DNA from: Hankyongella sp964404985
GTDB lineage: Bacteria > Pseudomonadota > Alphaproteobacteria > Sphingomonadales > Sphingomonadaceae
Direction of reading: 5' to 3'
DNA length: 64,000 nucleotides
NCBI GenBank assembly: GCA_964404985.1
Contig: CAYOMD010000001.1
Coordinates: 1-64,000 of the forward strand
Under the pieces are notes generated by a model, which saw nothing but the letters and a program-made list of their open reading frames with translations, was not told the DNA's origin and did no database searches. Position numbers and translations under genes: made by a program. Shown here piece after piece: positions 8,705 to 16,898 of the stretch (positions within the stretch are counted from its first letter, which is position 1; each line of letters opens with the position of its first letter).

Positions 8705-8716
8705 CTGAGGTATTCC

Positions 8717-9277
8717 ATGATGAGAGTGTTGATACTGATCCCCATCTTGCTGGGGGTGGCACCTGCATACGCGAGCGAGTGGGCCATTGACGCCAAGGCA
8801 AGTGAAATCCGCTTCAGCGGCAAGCACGCCGGTCGTGATTTCGCCGGCACCTTTACCCAGTGGAGCGGCGGCATTCGCTTCGACCCGGCTAAACTGGAGC
8901 AGGCGCGTGCCGTCATCGATGTAAAGCTCGGCTCGGCCAGGACCGGTGATGCGACCTACGACAAGACCCTGCCCGGTGCGGACTGGCTCAATGCCGAGGC
9001 GTTCCCGAGCGCGCGCTTCACGACCACGTCGATTAAGGCTGCAGGTCCCGGCAAGTATATCGCGCAAGGTGTGCTCTCGATGCGCGGCATCAACGCGCCG
9101 GTCACCCTGCCGTTTACACTGGCCATCAAAGGCGATCAGGCCACCATGAGCGGCACGACGACCCTCAAGCGCATCGCCTGGGGCATCGGCAAAGGACCGG
9201 ACGCCAGCGGCGCCTGGGTCTCGCTCGATATTCCGGTCTCGATCACGGTCTCCGCCCGGCGGGCGCCGGGGAAGTAA
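8717..9277 (+). CDS. YceI family periplasmic protein (second copy)
   Basis: The protein has 186 residues. A signal peptide (about 1-20, ending PAYAS) is followed by one YceI domain. The motif TLPGADWLNAEAFPSARFTT matches the first copy's DWFNGVKFP region, and GVLSMRGINAPVTLPF matches the family's central strand. It is clearly diverged from the first copy, so this is not a recent duplication. GAGG precedes the double ATG. It ends the YceI / b561 / YceI operon. Confidence 0.88.
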   Translation: MMRVLILIPILLGVAPAYASEWAIDAKASEIRFSGKHAGRDFAGTFTQWSGGIRFDPAKLEQARAVIDVKLGSARTGDATYDKTLPGADWLNAEAFPSARFTTTSIKAAGPGKYIAQGVLSMRGINAPVTLPFTLAIKGDQATMSGTTTLKRIAWGIGKGPDASGAWVSLDIPVSITVSARRAPGK

Positions 9278-9297
9278 CAGTGTGTGATTCTGCCAAA

Positions 9298-9324
9298 CTT
9301 GATTTAGTCAAGTAATTAGACTAA
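9298..9324. promoter_or_regulatory. Overlapping inverted repeats before the antitoxin frame (probable operator)
   Basis: Two inverted repeats overlap: CTTGA-TTTAG-TCAAG (9298-9312) and TTAGTC with GACTAA (9304-9309 and 9319-9324). They lie about ten bases before the antitoxin ATG, the position where Phd/YefM-type antitoxins repress their own operon. No binding data exist; function is inferred from position and symmetry. Confidence 0.5.
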
Positions 9325-9333
9325 GTTGAGGAC

Positions 9334-9825
9334 ATGGCGACGGTGACGGTCCATGAAGCCAAGACGCATCTCTCGCGCCTAATCAACAGAGTGCTCGCAG
9401 GGGAGGAGATTATCGTCTCTCGCGGCAAGGAAGAGGTCATCCGGCTGGTTCCTGTCCATCCCGTCTCGAAGCCGCGACGGGTCGGAGGATGGCTGGCGCA
9501 TGCCCTGCCACCCGGAAAAGACCCACTGGACGATGGCTTCTGGGATCCTTTGCCGGATGAGCATCTGGGCCAGCCTCAGCCGATGACTGAGCGCTACCTG
9601 CTCGACACCCATGCGCTGGTCTGGTGGGCATTCGGGTCGGATCGCTTGCCGCCTCTCTCTCGCGAGTGCATTGAAAACCCTGAAAATATAATATTCTTCA
9701 GCCCGGTCTCTGCGATGGAGATCGCAACAAAGGTCAGGATCGGCAAGATGACGGATAGGTATCTATCCATGAGAGTTGGTTCATGCCCGGCTGTGGTTTT
9801 GTGCCATGTCTGGCGGAGAAAATAG
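9334..9825 (+). CDS. Phd/YefM-type antitoxin fused in frame to a truncated PIN-domain (VapC-like) toxin
   Basis: The 163-residue frame joins two normally separate genes. Residues 1-83 are a Phd/YefM-type antitoxin (TVHEAKTHLSRLINRVLAGE, then EEVIRLVPV and an acidic tail DPLPDEHLGQ). From Met84 on it reads as a PIN toxin: MTERYLLDTHALVWWAF with the first catalytic Asp91, then SAMEIATKVRIGKM with the conserved Glu129. The toxin stops at about 80 residues; the C-terminal half with the other acidic residues (usually in a DPFDR block) is missing from this frame and not recognisable downstream. The antitoxin stop is also missing. It is best read as a decayed toxin-antitoxin locus whose antitoxin part may still work. 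Confidence 0.7.
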   Translation: MATVTVHEAKTHLSRLINRVLAGEEIIVSRGKEEVIRLVPVHPVSKPRRVGGWLAHALPPGKDPLDDGFWDPLPDEHLGQPQPMTERYLLDTHALVWWAFGSDRLPPLSRECIENPENIIFFSPVSAMEIATKVRIGKMTDRYLSMRVGSCPAVVLCHVWRRK

Positions 9826-9963
9826 GCGCCTGCACACACACGCGGCAACGGATTGTCGGGCGGCTTGGATTGGGCTAAGACCTCTCTGAGGACGCGCGCC
9901 ATCCGGGCGCAGACGACCGTTCGTTTCAGCCAGCGCGCTGGCACCAGTCATGGAAATCAAAAA

Positions 9964-10746
9964 ATGTCCCGCCGCCGTCAAATCTACGAAGGCAAGGCCA
10001 AAATCCTTTACGAAGGCCCGGAGCCCGGCACCCTGATCCAGTACTTCAAGGATGATGCCACGGCCTTTAACGCCCAGAAAAAAGGCATTATTTCCGGGAA
10101 GGGCGTGTTGAATAACCGCATTTCCGAACATGTGTTCCAGTTGCTCGGCACCATGGGGATCCCGACGCATTTCATCCGTCGCCTGAACATGCGCGAGCAA
10201 CTGATCCGCCAGGTCGAGATCGTGCCGATCGAGGTGGTGGTGCGCAATGTGGTGGCCGGCTCGCTGGCCAAGCGTCTCGGGATCGAGGAAGGCATGCCGC
10301 TGCCGCGCACGATCGTCGAATATTACTACAAGAATGACGAGCTTGGCGATCCGATGGTGACCGAAGAGCATGTCGCAGCGTTCGGCTGGGCCAGCCAGGA
10401 CGAACTGCACGACATGCAGGACCTCGCCATCCGCATCAACGATTTCCTGTCCGGCCTGTTCGCGGGGGTCGGCATCAAGCTGGTCGACTTCAAGCTGGAA
10501 TTCGGCCGCTTGTGGGAAGGTGACTACAGCCGGATCATCCTCGCGGACGAGATCAGCCCGGACGGCTGCCGTCTCTGGGACATGTCGACCGGGGAGAAGC
10601 TGGACAAGGACCGGTTCCGCCGCGACATGGGTGGCGAAGTGGAGGCCTATCAGGAAGTCGCACGGCGGCTGGGCCTGCTGCCGGACGGGGTTGACTCGAC
10701 GGTCCTGGACCTTGATAGCGCGCGCAAGGCTCGCGACGGCAAATAG
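9964..10746 (+). CDS. purC: Phosphoribosylaminoimidazole-succinocarboxamide synthase (SAICAR synthetase)
   Basis: The protein has 260 residues. PurC joins aspartate to CAIR using ATP in purine synthesis. Recognisable are RRQIYEGKAKILYEGPEPG (ATP-binding N-terminal lobe), KGVLNNRISEHVF, the substrate loop VEVVVRNVVAGSLAKRLGI and the metal/nucleotide segment LADEISPDGCRLWD. Length is usual for the alphaproteobacterial form. The start is taken at the ATG that begins MSRRRQIYEG, as in relatives; the frame stays open 37 codons upstream but that part is not PurC-like. The first TPR gene follows after 30 bases on the same strand. Confidence 0.95.
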   Translation: MSRRRQIYEGKAKILYEGPEPGTLIQYFKDDATAFNAQKKGIISGKGVLNNRISEHVFQLLGTMGIPTHFIRRLNMREQLIRQVEIVPIEVVVRNVVAGSLAKRLGIEEGMPLPRTIVEYYYKNDELGDPMVTEEHVAAFGWASQDELHDMQDLAIRINDFLSGLFAGVGIKLVDFKLEFGRLWEGDYSRIILADEISPDGCRLWDMSTGEKLDKDRFRRDMGGEVEAYQEVARRLGLLPDGVDSTVLDLDSARKARDGK

Positions 10747-10776
10747 TCCGTACTATCGGTTCACAGGTGCGTGGTG

Positions 10777-12744
10777 ATGGCACAGTCCCCGGCTTCCTTC
10801 ACGCGCGCCCTGCAGGCCATGCAAGCAGGTGATATGGCTGCTGCCAACCGGCTGGCGGCAGAAGCAGCGCAGGCCGCGCCTAGCCATTTCGACAGCTGGC
10901 ATCTGCTCGGGTATACGTGTGCCGCACTGGGAAAACTCCCGGATGCGCTGGCGGCCTATGAACGCGCTGCGGCCCTCAAGGTCGACCACGCGGATTTCCA
11001 CAACAACCACGGCAATGCGCTGCGCATGCTTGGTCGTGACGAAGAGGCCGTAGCCGCCTACAGCTGCGCGCTCGCCCTGGCCCCGAACATGGCCACGGCT
11101 TATTATAATCGCGGCATGGCGCAGACGACCCTCGGGCAGCTTGAGCTGGCATTCCACGATTTCCAGACGGCGACGCGGCTGGACCCCCGGCTGGCTCCGG
11201 CGCATTACGAGTGCGGTCGAGTGCTGGGGGTGTTCAACCGCAATGTGGAGGCACTGGCCGCCTTCGATGCGGCGCTGGCGCTGCGCCCGGACTGGCCGGA
11301 GGCACTGAGCGGACGTGGTGAAACGCTGCTGGCGCTGAACCGCCTCGCCGAGTCGCGCAGTGCCTTAGAGCAGGCGCTGGCGCTCAACCCGGATATGCCG
11401 ATCACCTGGGGCTTGCTCGGGCTGGTGATGACCGGTTCCAGGGATTTCCCGGCGGCGGTCATTTGCTTTGAGCGTTCGCTGGCACTGAACCCGGACGATC
11501 CGATTGTACTCAGCAATTTCAGCAATGTCCTGCTGGCTCTGGGCCGTCACGACGAGGCCATTCACACGTGCAAAAAGGCGCTGGCGCTTGCCCCCGGCTT
11601 TGCCGATGCGCACAACAATCTCGGCAATGCGCTGCTGGCGGGTGAGCACTACGATGCAGCACTGGCCTGCTTTAACAAGGCCCTCGAATATAGTCGGCAG
11701 TCGCCGGAAGCGTGGAATAACCGGGGCACAGCCTGCCAGGAACTGGGCCGGCTCGATGACGCACTGGAGAGCTTCCGACACGCATCAGACACCGCCAGCG
11801 CCTATGTTCAGCCGGTCTACAACGCGTGCCTGCTGCTGCTGTTGCAGGGGCGCTGGGATGAAGCCTGGTCGCTTTATGAACAGCGGCGGCGCATGCCTAA
11901 CTGGGTTGGCACGCCAGAGGGCGCGGAACTGGAACATCTGGAAGATGCCGCCGGGCGTCACGTGCTGCTCTATGCTGAGCAGGGCCTGGGCGATACCCTG
12001 CAGTTCTGCCGCTATGCGCAGCTGCTTGCCGCACACGCAGGCAGCGTGACCCTTGAGGTCCAGAAGCCGCTGGTTCCGCTGCTGCGCCAGAGCCTGCCGG
12101 ACCTCGCAATCATTTCCCAGGGCGAGGCGCGTCCCTCGTATGATCTGCATCTGCCGCTGATGAGCCTGATGAAGGTGATGGGCACGACTGTGGAGAGCAT
12201 TCCGGCACCTGTGCCCACCCTGAAGGCTGATCCGGCACGGGTAGCGAGATGGAACGGGCGGTTGGGCAGCGATGGGTTCAAGGTCGGGATTGCCTGGCAG
12301 GGCAGGAAAGGCGGCGCTGTCGATCGTGGACGCTCCTACCCGCTGGCGGCGGCGGCACCACTGGCCGCAATTCCGGGTTTACGCCTGATCTCGCTCCAGA
12401 AGAACGACGGTGTCGAGCAACTGGCCAGCCTGCCGCCGGGCATGGCGGTCGAAACTTTGGACGACGATTTCGACACCGGGCCGGGGGCATTCCTCGACAC
12501 CGCTGCGGTGATGGCCTCGCTTGACCTCGTGGTGACCAGCGATACTGCGGTCGCGCACGTTGCCGGCGCGTTAGGGGTCCAGACCTGGGTCGCGCTCAAA
12601 TCGACGCCGGATTGGCGGTGGCTGCTGGATCGCGAGGATACGCCCTGGTATCCGACCCTGCGCCTGTTCCGGCAAGCCAGCCCCGGCGATTGGCCCGGCG
12701 TTTTCACGGCTATGGCCGCCGCATTGGCAGGGCTTGCGCGATGA
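10777..12744 (+). CDS. TPR protein with glycosyltransferase-like (GT-B/GT9-type) C-terminal domain, copy 1
   Basis: The protein has 655 residues. About 390 N-terminal residues are tandem tetratricopeptide repeats (typical units such as ADFHNNHGNALRMLGRDEEA and ADAHNNLGNALLAGEHYDAA). From about 400 a conserved domain begins with YAEQGLGDTLQFCRYA and ends with the heptosyltransferase-like motif TSDTAVAHVAGALG (about 585-600) and DTPWYPTLRLFRQ. Such TPR-GT fusions are annotated in many alphaproteobacteria, often near surface-glycan or flagellin-modification genes; activity is mostly unproven. ATG 10777 is chosen because AGGTG precedes it; two GTG codons lie just upstream. It overlaps copy 2 by ATGA. 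Confidence 0.85.
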   Translation: MAQSPASFTRALQAMQAGDMAAANRLAAEAAQAAPSHFDSWHLLGYTCAALGKLPDALAAYERAAALKVDHADFHNNHGNALRMLGRDEEAVAAYSCALALAPNMATAYYNRGMAQTTLGQLELAFHDFQTATRLDPRLAPAHYECGRVLGVFNRNVEALAAFDAALALRPDWPEALSGRGETLLALNRLAESRSALEQALALNPDMPITWGLLGLVMTGSRDFPAAVICFERSLALNPDDPIVLSNFSNVLLALGRHDEAIHTCKKALALAPGFADAHNNLGNALLAGEHYDAALACFNKALEYSRQSPEAWNNRGTACQELGRLDDALESFRHASDTASAYVQPVYNACLLLLLQGRWDEAWSLYEQRRRMPNWVGTPEGAELEHLEDAAGRHVLLYAEQGLGDTLQFCRYAQLLAAHAGSVTLEVQKPLVPLLRQSLPDLAIISQGEARPSYDLHLPLMSLMKVMGTTVESIPAPVPTLKADPARVARWNGRLGSDGFKVGIAWQGRKGGAVDRGRSYPLAAAAPLAAIPGLRLISLQKNDGVEQLASLPPGMAVETLDDDFDTGPGAFLDTAAVMASLDLVVTSDTAVAHVAGALGVQTWVALKSTPDWRWLLDREDTPWYPTLRLFRQASPGDWPGVFTAMAAALAGLAR

Positions 12745-14213
12745 GCAGCACCTCCATAGCCCAGAACACTGCTCAGGCCTTGCAACTGAGTGCGCAAGCG
12801 GCGGCGCTGGCACAGGCCGGCGACTTCGAGCGGGCGGGGACATGCATCAACCAGGCCCTGCAGCTGGACCCCCAGTGTGCCGGGGCCTGGCAGGCACAGG
12901 CGCTCGTGCTGCTGGGCATGCAGCAGCCCCGGGATGCGGCACTGGCGCTCAATCGTGCCCTGGCAATCCAGCCGCGGCTGGCTGAGGCGCATTTTCTCTA
13001 CGGGGTCGCCCTGGAGATGCTGGCCATGCCGGAGCGGGCCGTCCTGGCGTACCGCGAGGCGCTGGCCTGCGCGCCGGACCATCTGAACGCCAATATCTCT
13101 CTGGCGCAGTTGGCATCAGCCAGTGAGGACTATGAGACCTCCATTGCCTGCTGGCGCACCGCACTTGCCAGTGAGCCCACCGATGTAGCGCTGATGAACG
13201 ATCTGGGCACGGACCTCAGCGAGATCGGCGATCACGGGCAAGCAATTGCAATCTGGGAGCAAGCACTGGCACTCCAGCCGGACCATGCCGAGGTGGCACA
13301 TAACCGGGCGCGCAGCCTGCTGGTGCTGGGCTTCACGCCGGATGCGCTTGCGGCCTACGAAGTGCGGCGTCGCTTGCCGACCTGGCCAGGCTCGCCGCCC
13401 GGGCCGGAACTGGAAAGCCTCGATCAGGCCGCCGGGCGCCGTATACTGCTGTTCGCTGAGCAAGGCCTGGGTGATGCCATTCAATTCTGCCGTTACGCAA
13501 AAGTGCTGCTGGATCGCGGGGCGGACGTGATTGTCCGGGTGCGCCAGCCGCTGGTCGGTCTGCTCCGCAGTATGACTGATGTCGCTGTGGTGTCGGATAC
13601 TGCCCCGCTGCCCGCCTACGACCTGCAGGCCCCGATGATGAGCATGCTACGGTTGTGCATGGGGGAGCCGCTGGGCAAGGCTGTACCTTATCTGCGCGCG
13701 CAGCCTGAGCGGGTGGCGGCATGGCGCGCCCGGATTGGCGCGCACGGCCTCAAGGTCGGCATCGCCTGGCAGGGCTCGACGGGCGCGATCGACAAAGGCC
13801 GCTCGTTCCCGCTTGTGCGGTTCGCGCCGCTCTGCGCCATCCCCGGCGTGCGGCTGATTGCGCTGCAGAAGAATGAGGGCCTGGAGCAGCGCAATACCCT
13901 GCCGTCCGGTATGATTGTTGAGTCACTGGGTGACGACTTCGATGCCGGTGAGGACGCTTTTCTCGATACGGCGGCCGTCATGGAAAGCCTCGATCTGGTC
14001 ATATCCAGCGATACCGCGGTTGCCCATCTCGCCGGTGCGCTCGGGCGGCCGGTCTGGCTGGCGCTCAAGGTCTCACCGGACTGGCGGTGGCTGCTGGAAC
14101 GCGCGGATACCCCCTGGTATCCGACCATGCGCCTGTTCCGGCAGGACAGGCATGGCGACTGGAACGGCGTCTTCACACGCCTCGCGGCTGCCCTTCAGGA
14201 GTTGGCCAGATGA
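12741..14213 (+). CDS. TPR protein with glycosyltransferase-like C-terminal domain, copy 2
   Basis: The protein has 490 residues and is a paralogue of the genes on both sides. It has fewer TPR units (about residues 10-225) and the same C-terminal domain: LFAEQGLGDAIQFCRYAKVLL, KVGIAWQGSTGAIDKGRSFPL, then SSDTAVAHLAGALGRPVWLAL and DTPWYPTMRLFRQ. The start is the ATG inside the ATGA overlap with copy 1, which implies translational coupling. The C-terminal domain is much closer to copy 1 than the TPR part is, so repeat number seems to vary while the putative transferase is conserved. Substrate unknown. Confidence 0.85.
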   Translation: MSSTSIAQNTAQALQLSAQAAALAQAGDFERAGTCINQALQLDPQCAGAWQAQALVLLGMQQPRDAALALNRALAIQPRLAEAHFLYGVALEMLAMPERAVLAYREALACAPDHLNANISLAQLASASEDYETSIACWRTALASEPTDVALMNDLGTDLSEIGDHGQAIAIWEQALALQPDHAEVAHNRARSLLVLGFTPDALAAYEVRRRLPTWPGSPPGPELESLDQAAGRRILLFAEQGLGDAIQFCRYAKVLLDRGADVIVRVRQPLVGLLRSMTDVAVVSDTAPLPAYDLQAPMMSMLRLCMGEPLGKAVPYLRAQPERVAAWRARIGAHGLKVGIAWQGSTGAIDKGRSFPLVRFAPLCAIPGVRLIALQKNEGLEQRNTLPSGMIVESLGDDFDAGEDAFLDTAAVMESLDLVISSDTAVAHLAGALGRPVWLALKVSPDWRWLLERADTPWYPTMRLFRQDRHGDWNGVFTRLAAALQELAR

Positions 14214-15993
14214 AACCAAAGGGCGCTGCCAGTCTCGAGAAGGCACGCGCGGCGCTGGACGCCGGGGATGCGCCTGAGGCCGCGCGTCTGGCGCGGGTTG
14301 CCCTCAAGATGAATGATCGCAATGCGGTGGCCTGGCCTGGCCTGTGCTGGCGCTTGCAACTGCGAACATGCGCGATTTCGATGCGGCGATTCCGGCGTTC
14401 GAGACGGCGGTCAAGCTGGCCCCCGGCGATGCGGTGCTGGTGAGCGACTATGCCGGTGTTCTGGTTGAGGTCGGGCTGTTCGAGGCCGCGCTGGCGTGCG
14501 CCAACCATGCGCTGACTCTCAAGCCGGACCTGGCCCGTGCCTGGGCGCACTGTGGCCGGGCGCATCACGCCATGAAGCAGCCGCGGGAGGCCATACAGGC
14601 GCTCAACCGTGCGCTCGCGCTGGAGCCCGGTCTGGCGGACGCGCACTTCACCTACGGGCAGGTGCTGGACGCGCTGGGCGAGCCGACGCGGGCCTTGCAG
14701 GCCTATGTGGAAGCCTTGCGACATGCCCCTGGCCACCGCGCGGCCCTGCTGGCGTGCGGGCACCTGGCGCTGAAGCTGGATGATTTCTCGCAAGCGGCAG
14801 ACTGCTTCAGCCAAGCGCTGGCACAATCCCCGCACGATGCCGGCATCATGAACAATCTCGCAATGGTCTGGCAGAATCTGGGCCGTTTCGAGGACTCGCT
14901 GGCACTGTGCGAGCAGGCTCTGGCGCTTGCGCCTGATCTTCATGAAGCGCGGCTGAACCGGGGACGCGCCTTGCAGGGGCTGGCGCGTCTCGACGAGGCA
15001 CTCGCCGATATGACCGCTGCAGCTCAGGCGATGCCGGACCATACGATCATCCAGTTCAATCTGGGTGTCCTGCAGCTCCTGCGCGGTGATTTCGCCAATG
15101 GGCTGGAACGCTATGAGTACCGGCGCGTGCTGGACAATTGGCAAGCGCCACAGCATGAAGGGCTTGAACTACCGAGCTTTGAGGCTGCTGCCGGAAAACG
15201 CGTCCTCGTCTGTTATGAACAGGGCCTCGGAGACACCTTTCAGTTCAGCCGTTACGCCGCGATGCTGGCAGAAATCGCCGCACAGGTGACACTGGAGGTG
15301 CAGCCGCAGCTTGCGCGTATCATGCGCTCGCTCGCCGGCGTGCAGGTGATCGCGCAGGGGGAGCCGGTTCCCCCGTATGACTTTCATGTGCCGCTGATGA
15401 GCCTGCCGCGTCTCTTCGGTGTGCGTCTATTGTCCATGCCGGTGGTCACGCCGTATCTGTCGGCAGAGCCTGCGCGAGTAACCCAGTGGGCCAGCCATAT
15501 TGGCGCTGAGGGCTTGAAGGTCGGCATCCATTGGCAGGGCCGCATGAAGGGCGGGGATATCCAGCGCTCCTTCCCGGTTGCCCTGCTGGAGCCGGTTGCG
15601 CAGTTGCCTAGCATTCGTTTGATATCATTGCAGAAATTCGGTGGACTCGACCAACTGGATGCGCTGCCGGCCGGCATGACGGTCGAGACCCTGGGCGAGG
15701 ATTTCGACAGCGGCCCGGATGCCTTTGTCGATACCGCTGCTGTGATGCAGGTCTGTGACCTGATCATCAGTTGCGACACGTCGCTGGTGCACCTGGCCGG
15801 GGCTATGGACCGGCCGCTCTGGCTGCCGCTGACCCACCTTGCGGAGTGGCGCTGGCAGATGGGACGTACAGATACCCCCTGGTATCCCTCCGTGCGGCTA
15901 TTCCGCCAGCCCACGCGCGGGGACTGGGCAAGCGTTTTTCAGGAAATGGCGGCCGCGCTGCCGGAGATCATGCAAAGAAAGGCGAACCCATGA
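14210..15993 (+). pseudogene. TPR protein with glycosyltransferase-like domain, copy 3, frameshifted near the 5' end
   Basis: The ATG at 14210 again overlaps the previous stop as ATGA, and 42 codons of TPR-like sequence follow (KARAALDAGDAPEAARLARV). The frame is then lost and would end at 14443. The rest of the protein continues in another frame from about 14344 (LALATANMRDFDAAIPAFE) to 15993, with TPR units and the shared C-terminal domain (YEQGLGDTFQFSRYA, SCDTSLVHLAGAMDRPLWLPL). The break coincides with three tandem GGCCT units; with two copies the frame is continuous, giving about 592 residues. A GTG at 14344 could still start a 549-residue product. The DTSLVH motif differs from the DTAVAH of copies 1 and 2. 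Confidence 0.85.
14329..14343 (+). repeat. Three tandem GGCCT units at the frameshift site of TPR copy 3
   Basis: GGCCT occurs three times in a row. Removing one unit joins the frame before (AVAW) to the frame after (PVLALATANM). This is a simple slippage-type five-base duplication and is the likely cause of the frameshift. Confidence 0.85.
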
Positions 15994-16397
15994 CGCAACA
16001 GCCCGCAGGGACAGTCCTGGTCCCGGTGTCGCTCGGAGAATTGATCGACAAGATCACCATCCTCGAAATCAAGACGGAACGCATGCAGGACCCGGCCAAG
16101 ATTGCCAATGTCACGGTCGAGCTGGACCTGTTGCTGGCGGAGCTGAACCGCGTGCCGGAAGGTGCGGCACATTATGCCGATCTGCGTGCCGACCTGAAGA
16201 CCATCAACGAAAAACTCTGGGTGGTGGAGGACGATATCCGCGACTGCGAGCGCGCCAGGGATTTCAGCACGACCTTCATCGCGCTCGCCCGCGCTGTCTA
16301 TGTGATCAATGACGAACGGGCAGCGATCAAGCGCGCGATCAATACCCGCGCCGGGTCAACAATCGTCGAGGAAAAATCCTACCAGCCTTACGCCTGA
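15990..16397 (+). CDS. DUF6165 family protein
   Basis: The protein has 135 residues, is mostly helical and charged, and begins with VLVPVSLGELIDKITILEIKTERM. The opening VSLGELIDKI-ILEIK matches what I know as the DUF6165 family, found in bacteria next to TPR-glycosyltransferase and surface-glycan genes. No catalytic motif is visible; a predicted coiled-coil stretch covers about 45-95. The ATG overlaps the stop of TPR copy 3 (ATGA), making it the fourth coupled gene of the block. Its 3' end overlaps the convergent membrane-protein gene by ten bases. Function unknown; family assignment is from memory of the signature. Confidence 0.7.
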   Translation: MTQQPAGTVLVPVSLGELIDKITILEIKTERMQDPAKIANVTVELDLLLAELNRVPEGAAHYADLRADLKTINEKLWVVEDDIRDCERARDFSTTFIALARAVYVINDERAAIKRAINTRAGSTIVEEKSYQPYA

Positions 16398-16822
16398 GAC
16401 GGCGTGCTGCGGCTGGCGCGGGCGTGCGCAGCCAGGCCGGCCAGTGTCAGTGCCGAGAGGATCGCCATGTTGTACCAGGCGGTCGGGGCACCGGTACGAT
16501 TGGCGAGCTGGACCGCCGTGTAGGCCGCAACCGCAAACGGCACCAGATAGACGAGCGTGAGGGCCGTGGCGGCACCGGCCACGCCTTTGCGCACCGGACC
16601 ATAGAGGACATAGAGGCCGAGTAAGCCAAGCGCGAACGACGATCCGCCGATCAGGTGCATGAGCGCGAAATACAGCGGCTTGACCTGCGGGCGGATCGCC
16701 TCCGGCACTGCGGCGGCATGGAACCACAGCATATCGGTAACGGTTGCGTAGAGCGCCCCAAACCAGAGCAGAAACAGGCTCACAAGTGTGAACAGCACGA
16801 AGCTTGTGCGACGCCAGATCAT
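16388..16822 (-). CDS. Small integral membrane protein of unknown function
   Basis: The 144-residue protein has four predicted membrane helices (near 5-25, 45-70, 75-100 and 110-135). A loop WFHAAAVPEAIRPQVKPLYFALMH follows the first helix. I recognise no catalytic motif. The start is set at the ATG giving MIWRRTSFVLF, behind a GGGGGG-rich stretch; the upstream in-frame extension has no membrane or family character. It lies 76 bases after the DUF885 gene on the same strand and may be cotranscribed with it. Confidence 0.65.
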   Translation of the reverse strand: MIWRRTSFVLFTLVSLFLLWFGALYATVTDMLWFHAAAVPEAIRPQVKPLYFALMHLIGGSSFALGLLGLYVLYGPVRKGVAGAATALTLVYLVPFAVAAYTAVQLANRTGAPTAWYNMAILSALTLAGLAAHARASRSTPSQA

Positions 16823-16898
16823 GCGACTACCCCCCGAACCAGGTTGGGCGCAGCCTGCACGAGACTGCGCCCTCGAAGTTAAAACTGACAGCAGCGGA

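Noticed and set aside
9853..9963. In-frame extension of purC by 37 codons
   Set aside because: The extension is not PurC-like; the family starts at the MSRRRQIYEGKAK position.
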